Assembly: GCA_040954595.2 (NCBI GenBank)
Contig: CM082587.2
Coordinates: 6,510,001-6,574,000 of the forward strand
Direction of reading: 5' to 3'
Origin: Balanoglossus misakiensis
Taxonomy: Eukaryota; Hemichordata
DNA: 64,000 bases
Of this stretch, positions 1 to 10,362 are shown one piece after another. The notes beneath the pieces are model-generated. The model was not told where the DNA came from and ran no database searches. It worked only from the letters and a program-made list of their open reading frames with translations. Position numbers and translations under genes: made by a program. Each line of letters opens with the position of its first letter. The first letter of the stretch is position 1.

Positions 1-1
1 C

Positions 2-7
2 TTTATT
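2..7 (-). terminator. SAM-A candidate poly(A) signal
   Basis: AATAAA on the minus strand about 260 nt beyond the SAM-A stop codon at 265. The 1-264 stretch otherwise looks like 3'UTR. Confidence 0.35.
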
Positions 8-264
8 TTTTACCCTTTTCTGAAGTCATCTTGGAATTGTGTACGGTAGGATCTAACACAGTGAACACATTACTAGTAAATATTTTTTTTGATGTAAAAC
101 CAAAATTGTTCCGCATGCAATATGTGTTACAGTACCACTAATGGTATTTTTTTTTCCATTTTGGTGTAAAATGATGAAAGTGGGCAAATGAGTAAACACT
201 CTTCCTATCTATGTACTGACAGAAAGAGAAACAGTATTGAAACTTTCATAGTAGCGCCCACACA

Positions 265-3207
265 CTACAATTTGATGACATCACGAACCAGGACTTCATA
301 GTCTGCAACCTCGGCGACAAATTTCCTCAGCGCTCTCTCGGTGTCGCTGATGGCCACGCCCATGTCGTGGAGCTCTTCCTGGCGAAGCTTGACACCGCTT
401 TCCTTCAAGAGGTTGACCAGTTCCTTGAACTTGACCACCAGGACCTGCCACTGCGTAATGCTCTTCCCTAGTCGGCTCTCCCAGTTGGACATGGTTTCTT
501 TGGTCTTCGCCAGTCGTTCTGTCAGTTTCTCCGTTTCTGTGGCAACAATGAGGGCGCGCAATCAATCAACATGATGTATGTGTTTGTATGTATGTATGTA
601 TGTATGTATGTATGTATGTATGTATGTATGTATGTATGTATGTATGTATGTATGTATGTACAATGTATGTACAATGTATGTACAATGTATGTATGTATGT
701 ATGTATGTATGTATGTATGTATGTATGTATGTATGTATGTATGTATGTATGTATGTATGTATGTATGTATGTATGTATGTACTGGTATGTACCGGTATGT
801 ATCATTGTATACAAGATGTACATACACACATATATGTACTTGTGTGTGTACACCAGTATGTGGCCAAAAATGTAAAGGGAGGAAAACTATAGTTGGACGA
901 CTTCTGTAGCTGCAACTCACCCAAATATGCTATTAGGGCACCCGTTAGAGCAGAGCCGCCGACGATGAGACCTGCCCCGCCGGTGAGCAAAACGACCCCG
1001 GCCACGCCAATCCACGCGAACGCGCCGGTTAGGGCCGACGCCGCTTCCTTTTTCGCTTCCAAGTACTTGACGACTTTACCCAGTACGTCTCTGGTGTCGC
1101 CGAGCGAGTTGACCAATTTGCCTGTGATGACCCTCGACGCTTCCTTGGTGTGGCGGCCCATCTTGATGAGGTCGGACTCCATGTGGTCGGGATCGGTGAT
1201 GTAGAGATGCTTGGCTTCTGTTTTGAACCGGAGGAAAAATGCGAAAGTGAGTGAAGTGATGACAGCTAACGGTTATGATGGAGAGTGCATCGAGGTAGAC
1301 TGCCATGGTAACTGTGAGAAACACTTGTTGAATTCTACTAAATTCAACACCGATTTCGACACTTAGTAAATACATGTACTAGTTTTAAAGTTGGCTAACA
1401 CTTACCAGCCAAGTCAATTTTATCCATTAATTTCTTGAAATCACCATCTTGCATGTTGATTTTGAAGAAAATCCTCATTTCGTTGCTTGTAAAATCCATG
1501 TCCAGTACTTCCATTGCCTTGGCGACTTCGTCATCTTGAAACAGAAGCGCGTAGTCTTGTTCCAAGTCGCACGCCTCCAAAAACTCCTCCAAGTCCATGT
1601 GTCGGAATTTTATATCTTCCTTGAGACACTCCAGCATCGACGTGCACTGGTTGCCGTAATCCCTTTAAAATGCAAATGAAAGTAGTATAAAACCATTATA
1701 GACCTGAATATTGCGAAGTTCTGGTAAATGTACGTACTCCACTGAGACAGATACTTCATATCGTATCTGCAGGTTTGCTATGCTTATTTCCTTGTTTATA
1801 TTTTATGTGCGCAAAATATTTCTTCCACACGTTCATCTATTGAAGTTCATCGGTATATTGAAACCCCAATGGAGAAAAAGTTGAAAACGTCTAAGTCAAA
1901 CCCCATTGCGTTTGAGTTTACCATTGTCAGAACCACTTCGATTCTTGGAAAAGTGCGTTTTGCAATGCGTGGAAAGTGAAACAGGAAAAGACATTATCAT
2001 AGTGCAACATATCCACTAATGCGTGGGGAATACCCGGATGAATACGTCTGTATGGTATTCTCGGCTAAGGGAGCCTTCGTTTTTTACAGGGAGGGGGGGC
2101 CGGTGGAATTTGAGTCGCCGACTAAAAGTAAAAGGCAACCCCCCCTGGAAATTACTTTTCTAACATGTGACCCCCCCCCCAAAAAAAAAGAAGTTTATCC
2201 ACCGGATTAAACTTATCATGGACACAGCGCTCCCATGAAAAGAATTTGAAACCCATGTTTCCCCTCATCAGTGGGTAGTAAAACTGAACATTGTTTTTAT
2301 TTTTTAAGTATTTGTATTCTGTGTTGGGAGACATTGTAAACCGAGAATTGAAGGGGGTGGGTTTGGGAGGGGGTGTCCCCCTCCCACGTAAGAAAATTTT
2401 ATAAAATACAGAGCTCAAAGCTGCATTTTAATGAACCCAGCAAAAGCAAATTAACGTCGCCGCTCAAAGTTATCATGGGGTGGGGGCAAGTCCCCTGACC
2501 TGGGACACTAGATAAACCAGTCAATGATTGAAAGGTGTTGATGAATGGAGGGGGTGGGTGTGGGAGGGGGTGTCCCCCTCCCACATTAGAAAATTTTGTA
2601 AAATAAAGGACGCGAAACTGCATTTTTGTGGACTCAAAATAAATATTTAGCCGTCAAAGTTTTCAAGTCCCCCCCCTTTCAGTCCCTATATAATAATCCC
2701 TTGATTATAAAATTTGTCCCCCCCTAAAAACTGCTTTGTAAAAGCAAACCCCCCCCTGATTTCCACCGGCCCCCCCCTCCCTGTAAAGAACGAATGCTCC
2801 CTAACAGCTCGCCATTATCGCTTCAAAATGTCGATTAACATCCATATGTTTCTCAAAAGCAAACAAAACAGAAACGACAACACAATGCTTTCATCCTTTT
2901 GGACGAATACAATGTCAGGCCTACAGAAACATAGTACAAGGTATGTTTTTGTAAAAACCCACCTGAGTTTTTCACATTCGACAAGTTGTTCTCTGAAGAC
3001 GGAATTCACTCTGCCCTTGGCGCGACTGATTTCTTGTGCGACGTCTCTTCTTTTTACCGAAGGCATAAGCTGCTTCAAACATATAAGGCAAGCCTTGACT
3101 TCCTCGGCGCTATCTCTGATTGATTTCCACGCAGTCGACATCGCTTCTATGTCCAACTCTTTCATCAGTGCGTTGATCTCGACTATGCAGAGCTTCCACG
3201 GCTCCAT
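265..3207 (-). CDS. SAM-A: SAM-like, hydrophobic-hairpin, coiled-coil protein, 356 aa
   Basis: Four coding exons on the minus strand: 3207-2963, 1662-1406, 1217-921, 536-265. Splice sites are GT/AG and junction phases are 2, 1, 1. An in-frame stop lies just upstream of the ATG at 3207, in the same exon. Residues 1-82 look helical and charged. Residues about 107-165 fit the SAM fold pattern weakly (LEEFLEACDLEQDYALLF start, KKLMDKID end). Residues 229-266 are an uninterrupted hydrophobic, Gly-rich stretch with two GG pairs (LLTGGAGLIVGGSALTG), suited to a membrane hairpin. The last 90 residues are heptad-like helix. The product is probably an intracellular membrane protein that self-associates. 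I do not recognise the family; the hydrophobic hairpin flanked by helices recalls apolipoprotein-L-like or pore-forming proteins only in outline. Paralogue of the next gene at 4266-6396. Confidence 0.75.
576..800. repeat. (TGTA)n microsatellite
   Basis: Tetranucleotide TATG/TGTA array with a central interruption of TACAATG units at 658-687. It lies in SAM-A intron 3 (537-920). Confidence 0.97.
2066..2804. mobile_element. Non-autonomous DNA element with G-rich terminal inverted repeats (MITE-like)
   Basis: Left end at 2067-2114 and right end at 2757-2804 are inverted copies over about 45 nt with few mismatches; the shared core is TACAGGGAGGGGGGGCCGG, then TGGAA. The element is about 740 bp with no credible ORF. 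Inside, two direct units about 190 bp apart (near 2350-2410 and 2545-2605) share GGGGGTGTCCCCCTCCCAC followed by a GAAAATTTTRTAAAATA block. It sits in intron 1 of SAM-A. No clear target-site duplication was resolved. Confidence 0.65.
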
Positions 3208-3357
3208 TGCGAAGGCCGTTTATGATCGAGTCGAAAAATAACAAGAAGGACGTCCAAATTTCGACTGCACTGCTGCACGGGCGCGATACACTGCAGACTA
3301 AAAGTCCAGGGTTCGACGCCTACGTTCGAATCTCGAATGTTTGCGCAGTGACTGAGA

Positions 3358-3369
3358 GGGGAATTCCCC
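3358..3369. promoter_or_regulatory. Palindromic NF-kB consensus upstream of SAM-A
   Basis: GGGGAATTCCCC is a perfect palindrome and satisfies the kB consensus GGGRNWYYCC on both strands. It lies 151 bp upstream of the ATG at 3207. Binding is inferred, not shown. Confidence 0.5.
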
Positions 3370-3387
3370 TTTATCTCACGCATAGGC

Positions 3388-3530
3388 ACTGCGTCGGCCA
3401 ATCTGATTTTAGAACGGCGACGTGTTTTTTTTATGCCTAGGCGACAGCATTATAAAGGCGACGTGTTTTCGACAGCATAAAAACCACGTCGCCGTTCCCT
3501 ACACCTGATTTTAATCAGACTGTGCGTCGG
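3388..3530. repeat. Inverted and direct repeat cluster in the SAM-A upstream region
   Basis: Arms 3412-3436 (GAACGGCGACGTG, a T run, ATGC) and 3475-3497 (GCATAAAAACCACGTCGCCG, TTC) are near-perfect inverted repeats. GGCGACGTGTTTT also occurs as a direct repeat at 3416 and 3457, CGACAGCAT at 3442 and 3470, and GCGTCGG at 3391 and 3524. The segment can form a cruciform or hairpin and carries three ACGTG cores. Confidence 0.6.
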
Positions 3531-3666
3531 CGAGCTAGTCATACGAAAATAATCTGCCGAAACCTCACATTTTTATCTTCCGATATTCGGGATGGGGTGG
3601 GTCATGTAAACGCGTCTTTGTTTTTCGCTCGATAAGATAACTTCACGCGTATCAAAAATCCAACTC

Positions 3667-3690
3667 CACTTTCACTTTCACTTCGTTTTC
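3667..3690 (-). promoter_or_regulatory. IRF/ISRE-like GAAA array upstream of SAM-A
   Basis: Read on the minus strand, the sense strand of SAM-A, there are four GAA(A) units at 6-nt spacing: GAAAACGAAGTGAAAGTGAA, followed by AGTG. This is the classic interferon regulatory factor recognition pattern (tandem GAAANN). It lies about 460 bp upstream of the start codon. Confidence 0.45.
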
Positions 3691-4265
3691 TCCGAATGAG
3701 ATCGCGGATTTGAAGGTACAGGGCCCCATTTCTGCTCTCCAGAATAAAACGAAAGTTGAGTGGTTTTGGCGTCGATGACAAAGAAGCTGATTCATCAGAA
3801 CAAGGTAATCGGTTTCTCAAATTGTACCCCAAACGGCAACGATGCCGATAATTTTATTGTAAAAGACGGACCCACTTAACTCAAACATTTGACACTACAT
3901 GAAAACTATTGCTCTGGACACAAAAGCTCATTCAAATACACTCATATTTGCTCTTAAAGACCACCGGCCCAAAATTGCAACTTTAAAGTGCAAGTACAGA
4001 AATAGGAATAACAAGAGAACACCGTTAGAAAAATCCCCTTCTTTATACTTTATCTGCTTTGTATACAAACAAATTTAGAGTTAGCTGCGAATAAGACAAT
4101 TATGCGTTGCTTTAATAGTATTTAGACATACCACAACATTCCCCAGGTCACAAACAATAATTTGTCAACGACAGGCAGCAATAGAATTAGGCCTATCAGC
4201 ATCACCTGATCATAGACAGGGGAAGGGGCCGACTGCCAATGATTGATCGCTCAGTAAACCCGGGC

Positions 4266-5974
4266 TCAAGTACCCGAGCAGATTCGTTTCAACTCTGCCT
4301 CCAACGCATCGACATCTTCGAGAAAGCGCTCCAGTTGGCTCTCGGTGCGCCGCATGTTGCCCGAAATATTAGGCTCGATTCCACCACCTGTTGACTGCAG
4401 CTGGCCCTTGAATGACGTCATCAGCTGTACCCACAGGTTGAGTTCTGCTGTCATGGCGACCACCCACCTTCTCATGCTCACGGACCACTGTACGCCGGCT
4501 ACTTCTGCTCGTACCGCGACCGGGGTTTCTGATAACGAACAAAGAAGAAGGCAAAACGACTATTTATGCACTCTGATGTATGGAAACGGTAGTTTTGAAT
4601 CTATTTTGAAGATGACCGATCGATAACACTAGTTTCATTGTACAAAAAAATGCATTTGTGATGAATCTTGTCGCATAAGAGTTTTTTCGCCCTGTGACTG
4701 ACATCCTTATGCCTTCTGGACAGAAACTAAGAACGTCTCTGGGTTTGACATACAGTTTGGTATGTGCGCATTGGAAAACCGTGGCCCTTTCAGAGCTGCA
4801 AACTTCACTGGAGGTCAACTCACGTGTGTTCTGAGAGTCGGCATCTGCCTGGCGATACCAGCGCACGGCGTTCCAAACATTCTTTCCGAAGACAAAGCCA
4901 GTCATCACGACAATCATGGGAGAAAGAATTGGACGATACACATAGAGCGCCAGTAGAGCCGAGAATCCGATGAGAGCAAGACCCAACACGTCGCCGGGTT
5001 GCAGGACATACGGGTTCATGACTTCACCATATTGCAACTGGCGCTGCAAACCGTCGATGGTCGTGAATGACACCGCCAGGGCTTCCCCCATTCCTCTCAG
5101 TTCTCGCTGTGTGTCTTTCGCGGCAGATGATATGTCGCCGTCAAGTCTGTATTCTACGTAATCCTTGATTCCCTCTGCAGATGGAAACGATACAGATGAT
5201 CAATATATTTTAACACAAATCATCACGAAATCTCACAAGAAATCATATAATATGAACAAGTACACACTAGAAACCGTTGCCTTTGGTCAAAAGATGTGTT
5301 GGTTATGGCTACATGGAGCTTATCATTTCTATAGATAACCATCTCACATACACGATGTATCATAGAGAAATATTGTGAAAACTTATTTATTAGATTGGTG
5401 GACATATTACACTTGTGCATACGGTACCGTATAACTAGGAATGAAAGTGACGTAAAAAAAGTTCAGTAGTTATCATTCGTAGCTAGGTAATTTACCAGAT
5501 CCGTGGTTGATAAATGACAATTTAAACCACTGCAAAGTGATCGCCCCGGCTACTGCATTTTGTCAACAAGGGTCAAGGGTTGATGGCGAGCCCACCCCCT
5601 GGTCACCTGGATAGATGTATAGTGGAGGTATTATGCGTACTGCAAATGACGTAAATGATTCGCCTGCTGTTACGGACTCTCAACTTACTGATACGCTCAA
5701 TCTTTCTCTGCAACCTCTTGTAGGGCGCTACCTTCATGTTTGGTTCAAACAAAGCCTTCTGGTCGAGGTCCAATAGCTGCCTTGCGTACTGTATACCGTG
5801 GTCGCCAAACAGGTGTGTGTAGTCCGACAGTTTCAATTCTTGAACCAGGTCGTCCATTGTCTGCTCTTCAAATTCCATCAGTGTTTTCAGCGACATGAAA
5901 CTATCCTGGAATTTTCTCTTCACACCTCTGAAACACATGAAAACATTCAGACTCAACAGATTTACATGACAGAC

Positions 5975-6005
<31 letters not shown>

Positions 6006-6396
6006 AAAGAGGGAAGAAAGAAAGAGACGTCACCAAAAATTAAATATATGTTTTACTTTTAGCTGTAGGGAAAATATCATGTAATATGCGGAAGCCAATC
6101 TCCCGTATATTTAAGCATGCATGTATGTATGTGTAGACCCATTGAGCTTACCGTAAGTTCATACACGTTGCATACATATCAGTGAACTTGATTCGTTCCT
6201 CAAAGATGACTGTTCTGGCATCTACATGACCTCTTTGCCTTCTTGCATTGGCGCTGGCTTCGACCGAACGGATAATGTTTTCGACCTTAGTGAACGTCTG
6301 TTGCACCTGGATCCATGATGCCTGCCTTTCTCGAACTTTGTCCTGTAAAGTTTGTAGTGTGTCGGTGATCGTATGTGCACCGTAGGTTGACGCCAT
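4266..6396 (-). CDS. SAM-B: SAM domain, two-TM hairpin, helical protein, 365 aa
   Basis: Four coding exons: 6396-6152, 5927-5689, 5174-4824, 4528-4266. The ATG context is strong (A at -3, G at +4). Exon 1 is 245 nt, exactly as in the downstream gene at 265-3207, and all three junction phases match (2, 1, 1), so the two are tandem paralogues despite weak sequence identity. Residues about 103-160 form a clearer SAM domain (LVQELKLSDYTHLF, then LLDLD, then YKRLQRKIERI). Residues about 224-241 and 243-261 are two hydrophobic segments separated by an Arg-Pro turn, giving a membrane hairpin. The rest is amphipathic helix. The start has no signal peptide, so both ends probably face the cytosol. Function unknown; upstream kB and ISRE-like sites suggest inducible immune expression (inference). 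Confidence 0.78.
5971..6026. repeat. (GAAA)n microsatellite
   Basis: Purine-rich AGAA tetranucleotide run with one GGG interruption, in intron 1 of SAM-B. Confidence 0.95.
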
Positions 6397-6480
6397 GTTG
6401 TTAGTTAGTTAGAAATAGTCGAAGACGGTGACAGCTTCTATTGTGTACCTTGTGTACAACTCCAGTAACAGGAACACAGT

Positions 6481-6503
6481 GAAAACGAAACAAGTTTCGT
6501 TCC
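6481..6503. promoter_or_regulatory. ISRE-like element upstream of SAM-B
   Basis: GAAAACGAAAC fits the ISRE core GAAANNGAAAC exactly. It is followed by an inverted half (CGAAAC, two bases, GTTTCG), making a small palindrome. It lies about 85 bp upstream of the ATG at 6396. Confidence 0.5.
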
Positions 6504-6532
6504 ATGAAGTCTGCGTAACGTAATGACACGGC

Positions 6533-6542
6533 GGGGATTTCC
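6533..6542 (+). promoter_or_regulatory. NF-kB consensus site upstream of SAM-B
   Basis: GGGGATTTCC is an exact match to GGGRNWYYCC, 137 bp upstream of the SAM-B start and about 30 bp beyond the ISRE-like element. The spacing to the ATG is nearly the same as in the paralogous gene. Confidence 0.5.
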
Positions 6543-7091
6543 GAATCCAAACGCGCATGCGTAAACACAATTAGTGTTGGCTTTTAAGATGCATATACTT
6601 TGCAAACGTGGGGTATCCCGTTGCCGGGGTAATGAGACTGCTGATAATGTACTGTGTGACCTCATTCACATTTCAGGCCATGGGCGTCTTGACAATTGCA
6701 TTGTATTTTTTCACACGCAAGGTTATGAGTTGCAAGAAATCCAATTCAAACAGAGTCGAGGGAGGGAGGGAGAGAGAGGCATACGATCAATTTCGGCTGT
6801 AGTCTGCACGTGTGCTATGATTTTCATCACATGTAACACCAATTCGACTAATTATTCCAATCTAATTTCTTTCTTTGAAATTTCAAAGTTTTAAAAAGTT
6901 TGTTCAATCGATATCAATTTTAACTTCATCAATCAAAGTTGTCTTCTTTTTCTATAATGTCAATAAAATTGAATATATTCGCTTATAGCATACTCTTTAT
7001 TCTGTTTCTTCTGCAAACGAAAAGAAAGATTGTGATTCACACACAAGTGCTCCACTTGAACCCGGCTTGCATGCGAATCTTGATGGCATTA

Positions 7092-7761
7092 CTAGTCTAA
7101 AGAAAATCTGTATTTCCGATGGGTTATAGCATAGTCTCTATATTTCTGTCTCAACACGTAACACGTCAGCGAGTGATCCGCTTCGCCATAAGTCTGAAAG
7201 TGGAAACAGAAGTTTGGTTACACATAACCTTGTTACACATCAGATAATACAAGGGAAGAAAACAGAAGGGAATTTGGGACAGGTCAGTGACACCCAAGAA
7301 GAAAAGTAATCACATCAAAACACGGTATGTGTGTATGAAAATGAATAAATGCTATTTGTTAAACCTCGCTTACCCCAGAGAAACCGTAGACCATAATTTC
7401 TTTCTTCGAACCTCTGTGATCCATATTACCTCCTCCAAGAACACGACAATCAAATCCTTGTGCGGTCAGTTTCGGAAGAAGTTTATCGTGTATGTCAGCT
7501 TGAGAAAAGGGAAGAAAAATCATATTTACTTCACTTGGGAAAACTGTTATATATGTAGCTTGCATGGAAAATGGGAACAAGATCTATGACGTTGACCAAA
7601 ATAGACATACTGTGGTAATTTGAAATACAGTCTCCCCGAATGATGTATTTCGAGTTGCCATCCTTCGTTGAAACCTTCACCAGTAAGAAATCGAAGACAC
7701 CTTCCGGGGGAATGTCGATATCGACAACTTTATCCAGCGACGGTGGTTTCTTCTTAGACAT
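7092..7761 (-). CDS. PHPT1-like protein with altered active site, 125 aa
   Basis: Three coding exons: 7761-7611, 7498-7374, 7193-7092 (phases 1, 0). The family is the 14-kDa phosphohistidine phosphatase (janus/PHPT1), a cytosolic enzyme that removes phosphate from protein histidine. Recognisable are the N-terminal DIDIPPEGVF, the catalytic-His block NYHTDIHDK (His50, equivalent to human His53), the LGGG turn and the VYGFS strand. Length equals human PHPT1. Two oddities: the position of human Lys21, a phosphate-binding residue, is Asp24 here, and the conserved C-terminal NDGY is replaced by an unrelated tail. An in-frame ATG at 7794 would add 11 residues; I prefer 7761 on family length. The canonical paralogue lies about 1 kb upstream in the same orientation, so this looks like a diverging duplicate, possibly with changed activity. 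Confidence 0.88.
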
Positions 7762-8725
7762 GCCGTTTAGTATAATTACGTGCACGGTGACCACCTCTTG
7801 TTCGTGGCAGAAGTAGCTGACGTAAGTCTTCCTAGCGACCCACGCGTTTTTGACGCGGAAACTGGGAAATTCGAATTTGCGAAAAATGTCGTCTGTGCAC
7901 TGGTACTATTCGACCCGAAATGTTGTGTGACACGGAAGCAAAAAAGATAGCTTAATGTTTAACCAGTTCACAATAGGCGAATGGTTCATCGACCGTGTGG
8001 TTTCAATACAGAATATATTCACATTTGCACTTTGAACCCACGAAAAGCATAAATGCCTTTTGGTATACGAAACTTCACTTCTTGTTCTGCTCACAGGTGT
8101 TTGTGGACCTTCTACAGATAGGATCCTAACGGAATCAGGATGCCAGGGGGTCATATCATGTAATATTTGCATTATGGGTAAGAAAGTTGACAACTCTCTG
8201 TGGTAAGAGTTTGAAGATATGCCATGTTGTAACTGTATTCCATTACTTCTTTGTGTCCAAGTTCTGTCTTTGTGGTAGCATATAAAACTGGTTCGGCTTT
8301 TTGGCATTTTTTGTGCTACAATTATCAGCAGGACCCAACATCTCATGGCAATTGTTGAACAATCTCTGTTCTCACTTCCACCCCTATTCATATCAGTTCA
8401 TAACTCAGAACGTTAACTATTGAATTGGCAGATAAAACACCTATCTATGATTCAACAGAGAATCTTTATTGAAAAAACAACAACTTTATAAAAGGCAAAA
8501 AAGTGGAGCATCTAATTCTTGTGTTGAATCAACAAGTATATGCTATGGAGCCAGTGAGCAAAAAGCCTCCTGATGTCTGCCAGTGACATGTGTGAAGCCT
8601 TGCACTGGAACCTTCCTCGAACATGACATGTACATTATAATATTGTCTCTTTAATTAAACAAAAAACAATTTGATTAAATAAAAGCAATTTATTGTAAAT
8701 AGGAAAAGCTGAAATCTTCTTGTGG
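7762..8725. other. Intergenic between the tandem PHPT1 genes
   Basis: Presumed promoter of the PHPT1-like gene at 7092-7761. TGACGTAA at 7817-7824 resembles a CRE half site, and there is a local rise in CpG around 7815-7890. The rest is AT-rich without a recognisable exon. Confidence 0.4.
8689..8694 (-). terminator. PHPT1 candidate poly(A) signal
   Basis: AATAAA on the minus strand, 32 nt beyond the stop codon at 8726. Confidence 0.5.
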
Positions 8726-9503
8726 TTAGTATCCATCATTTGAGAAAGTAATACTCTGGTAGTCCGGGTATTTCTTTTTTAGTAGTTCACATGTAACAGC
8801 ATGATTTGCTCTGCCGTAGCCCTGTAATGAAGAAAGAAGAGAATATATAATAGTTTATAGCATGAATTTTACAGTTTGGTCTTCGTCATTTTTTAAAAAT
8901 AATAGCTTGATAGTTAATTATGTAAGTGTACAGATGACTTGTGACAGGCACATGTATACAGAAGTAACTAACCATTGAGTAACCATAGACTAAAATTGTC
9001 TTGTTTGTACTTTTGTGATCTATCCTTCCTCCGCCCAAGGCACGACACTCCAATCCCAGTGCATTGATTCCTGGTTCTGTCTTGTCAAAAATATCAGCTA
9101 TGAAAAAAAATGCAAAAAGACATTATAACATTATAAATATTCACAATCTATCAATAGCTGAGATTTTGACACGGTATTATTAAAATCCTACCCTCCAGAT
9201 CACACAAAATGATTTTAGTGTAGGACTAGTCTAATCTTGTCAACGATCATTGATACAGTATACAACACTGACACAGATCAGATACATGTAACATACATCG
9301 AACTGGCAGCAAAAATGAGAAGAAGCGTTCGTTCTCAGAGTCTCATAACATAACATACCATGATAATCGCAATCTCCGTCTCCTCTCACGACAACTTTCG
9401 ATCCACCGCCATGTTTTGATGTGACTTTTATCAAAATATACTTGAAGACACCGTCTGGGTCGATTTCAACATCCGGTATAGCATCTAACCTTTCTTGTGA
9501 CAT
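8726..9503 (-). CDS. PHPT1: 14 kDa phosphohistidine phosphatase, 121 aa
   Basis: Three coding exons: 9503-9359, 9097-8973, 8821-8726, with the same phases (1, 0) and the same 125-nt middle exon as its neighbour at 7092-7761. The protein follows human PHPT1 almost block by block: [19 protein letters not shown] with Lys21 kept, the catalytic-His block DYHADIFDK (His48), [19 protein letters not shown] and the C-terminal FSNDGY. It should be an active cytosolic protein-histidine phosphatase. An AATAAA signal lies on the minus strand at 8689-8694, about 30 nt past the stop. The gene is head-to-head with SCFD2, with 859 bp between the two start codons. Confidence 0.95.
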
Positions 9504-10362
9504 GGTGGACTTTCGTCTGTTGGGAAGGTAGTTAGGCTGCAAACTGTGATTACAAAGAATGGATGTGTGCTTTCTCAGGTTAAAACTTGCGCGCACCAAC
9601 CATCTATGCCTCATCAATAAACGTAGATAAATTCACTACATGGCATGTTAGTGAGCGCGTGCGGCATCCCAGACTCGTGAACCGGAAGCTGATTTATGTC
9701 CCAAAATGCACCGTCAAATCTAAAATGGCTGCGCCCTGAAGGCTGAGTGCGACTCGACTGACATCGACAAGCCCGGTTTAGTTTTGTGAAAAATCAGATA
9801 TTGGTAATGATCAGACGGATTTCCTTCTTGTTTCAACCTTTCCTGTTGTGTTCTTGCCCACGTAAGTTGCAAACAATTTCATGACATTGAATCAAGCTTG
9901 CACAGTTAGTCAAAAATGCTTTGTTGACAATGTCAGGTTTCTGTCGTCTGCACAGATTGCTTTGGGGGCAGTGCATACTTATCTGATATAGAGCGCACAT
10001 CATACTTTCTAACATGTTTTTCGTAGTCTTTTAATCGTAATTTCATATCGATGCTGCTGCTAATACCGATCGCGGATCGCCGCATGTCAGTTTCGTAATA
10101 TACGTAAGTAACATATGGAAAGAAGGGCACTGTGTCCGTTTCTGTCTGTCCATGGACACGCCCACCACAAGATTTAACTGCAATGGTCACACAATGTTGG
10201 GTGTAGAAATGATACTTTAATGACATGATGAATACGAGTATTTCAACAAACACATCATAGATCATTACACTTTTTTGCATTTTTACCCTTTTTTTACAGT
10301 TTGATCCAATTTCATCAGTGAAATCATTCACATCAAACACTGACAGTATTATCTGAAGTGCC
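9504..10362. promoter_or_regulatory. Divergent promoter region of PHPT1 and SCFD2
   Basis: Head-to-head spacer between start codons. CpG is enriched at about 9640-9780, and a YY1-like AAAATGGCTGCG lies near 9722. Such TSS-proximal motifs are typical of housekeeping bidirectional promoters (established for YY1; use here is inferred). Confidence 0.4.

Larger units (their letters stand above)
3208..4265. other. SAM-A upstream / SAM-B downstream region
   Basis: Intergenic. It holds the kB site, the repeat cluster and the IRF-like array of SAM-A. A possible SAM-B poly(A) signal (AATAAA on the minus strand) is at 3853-3858. I see no coding exon. Confidence 0.5.
6397..7091. other. Intergenic: SAM-B promoter and PHPT1-like gene 3' end
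   Basis: Carries the SAM-B ISRE-like and kB sites. A minus-strand AATAAA at 6996-7001 is about 90 nt past the stop of the PHPT1-like gene. No further gene seen. Confidence 0.5.

Noticed and set aside
522-920. Open frames with Tyr-Ile-His-Thr or Met-Tyr-Val-Cys repeats
   Set aside because: They are translations of the TGTA microsatellite in a SAM-A intron; the same applies to 59677-60010 and 16341-16577.
3300-3345. TTCGA-containing stretch resembling a tRNA T-arm
   Set aside because: No acceptor stem, D-arm or A-box in the right positions.
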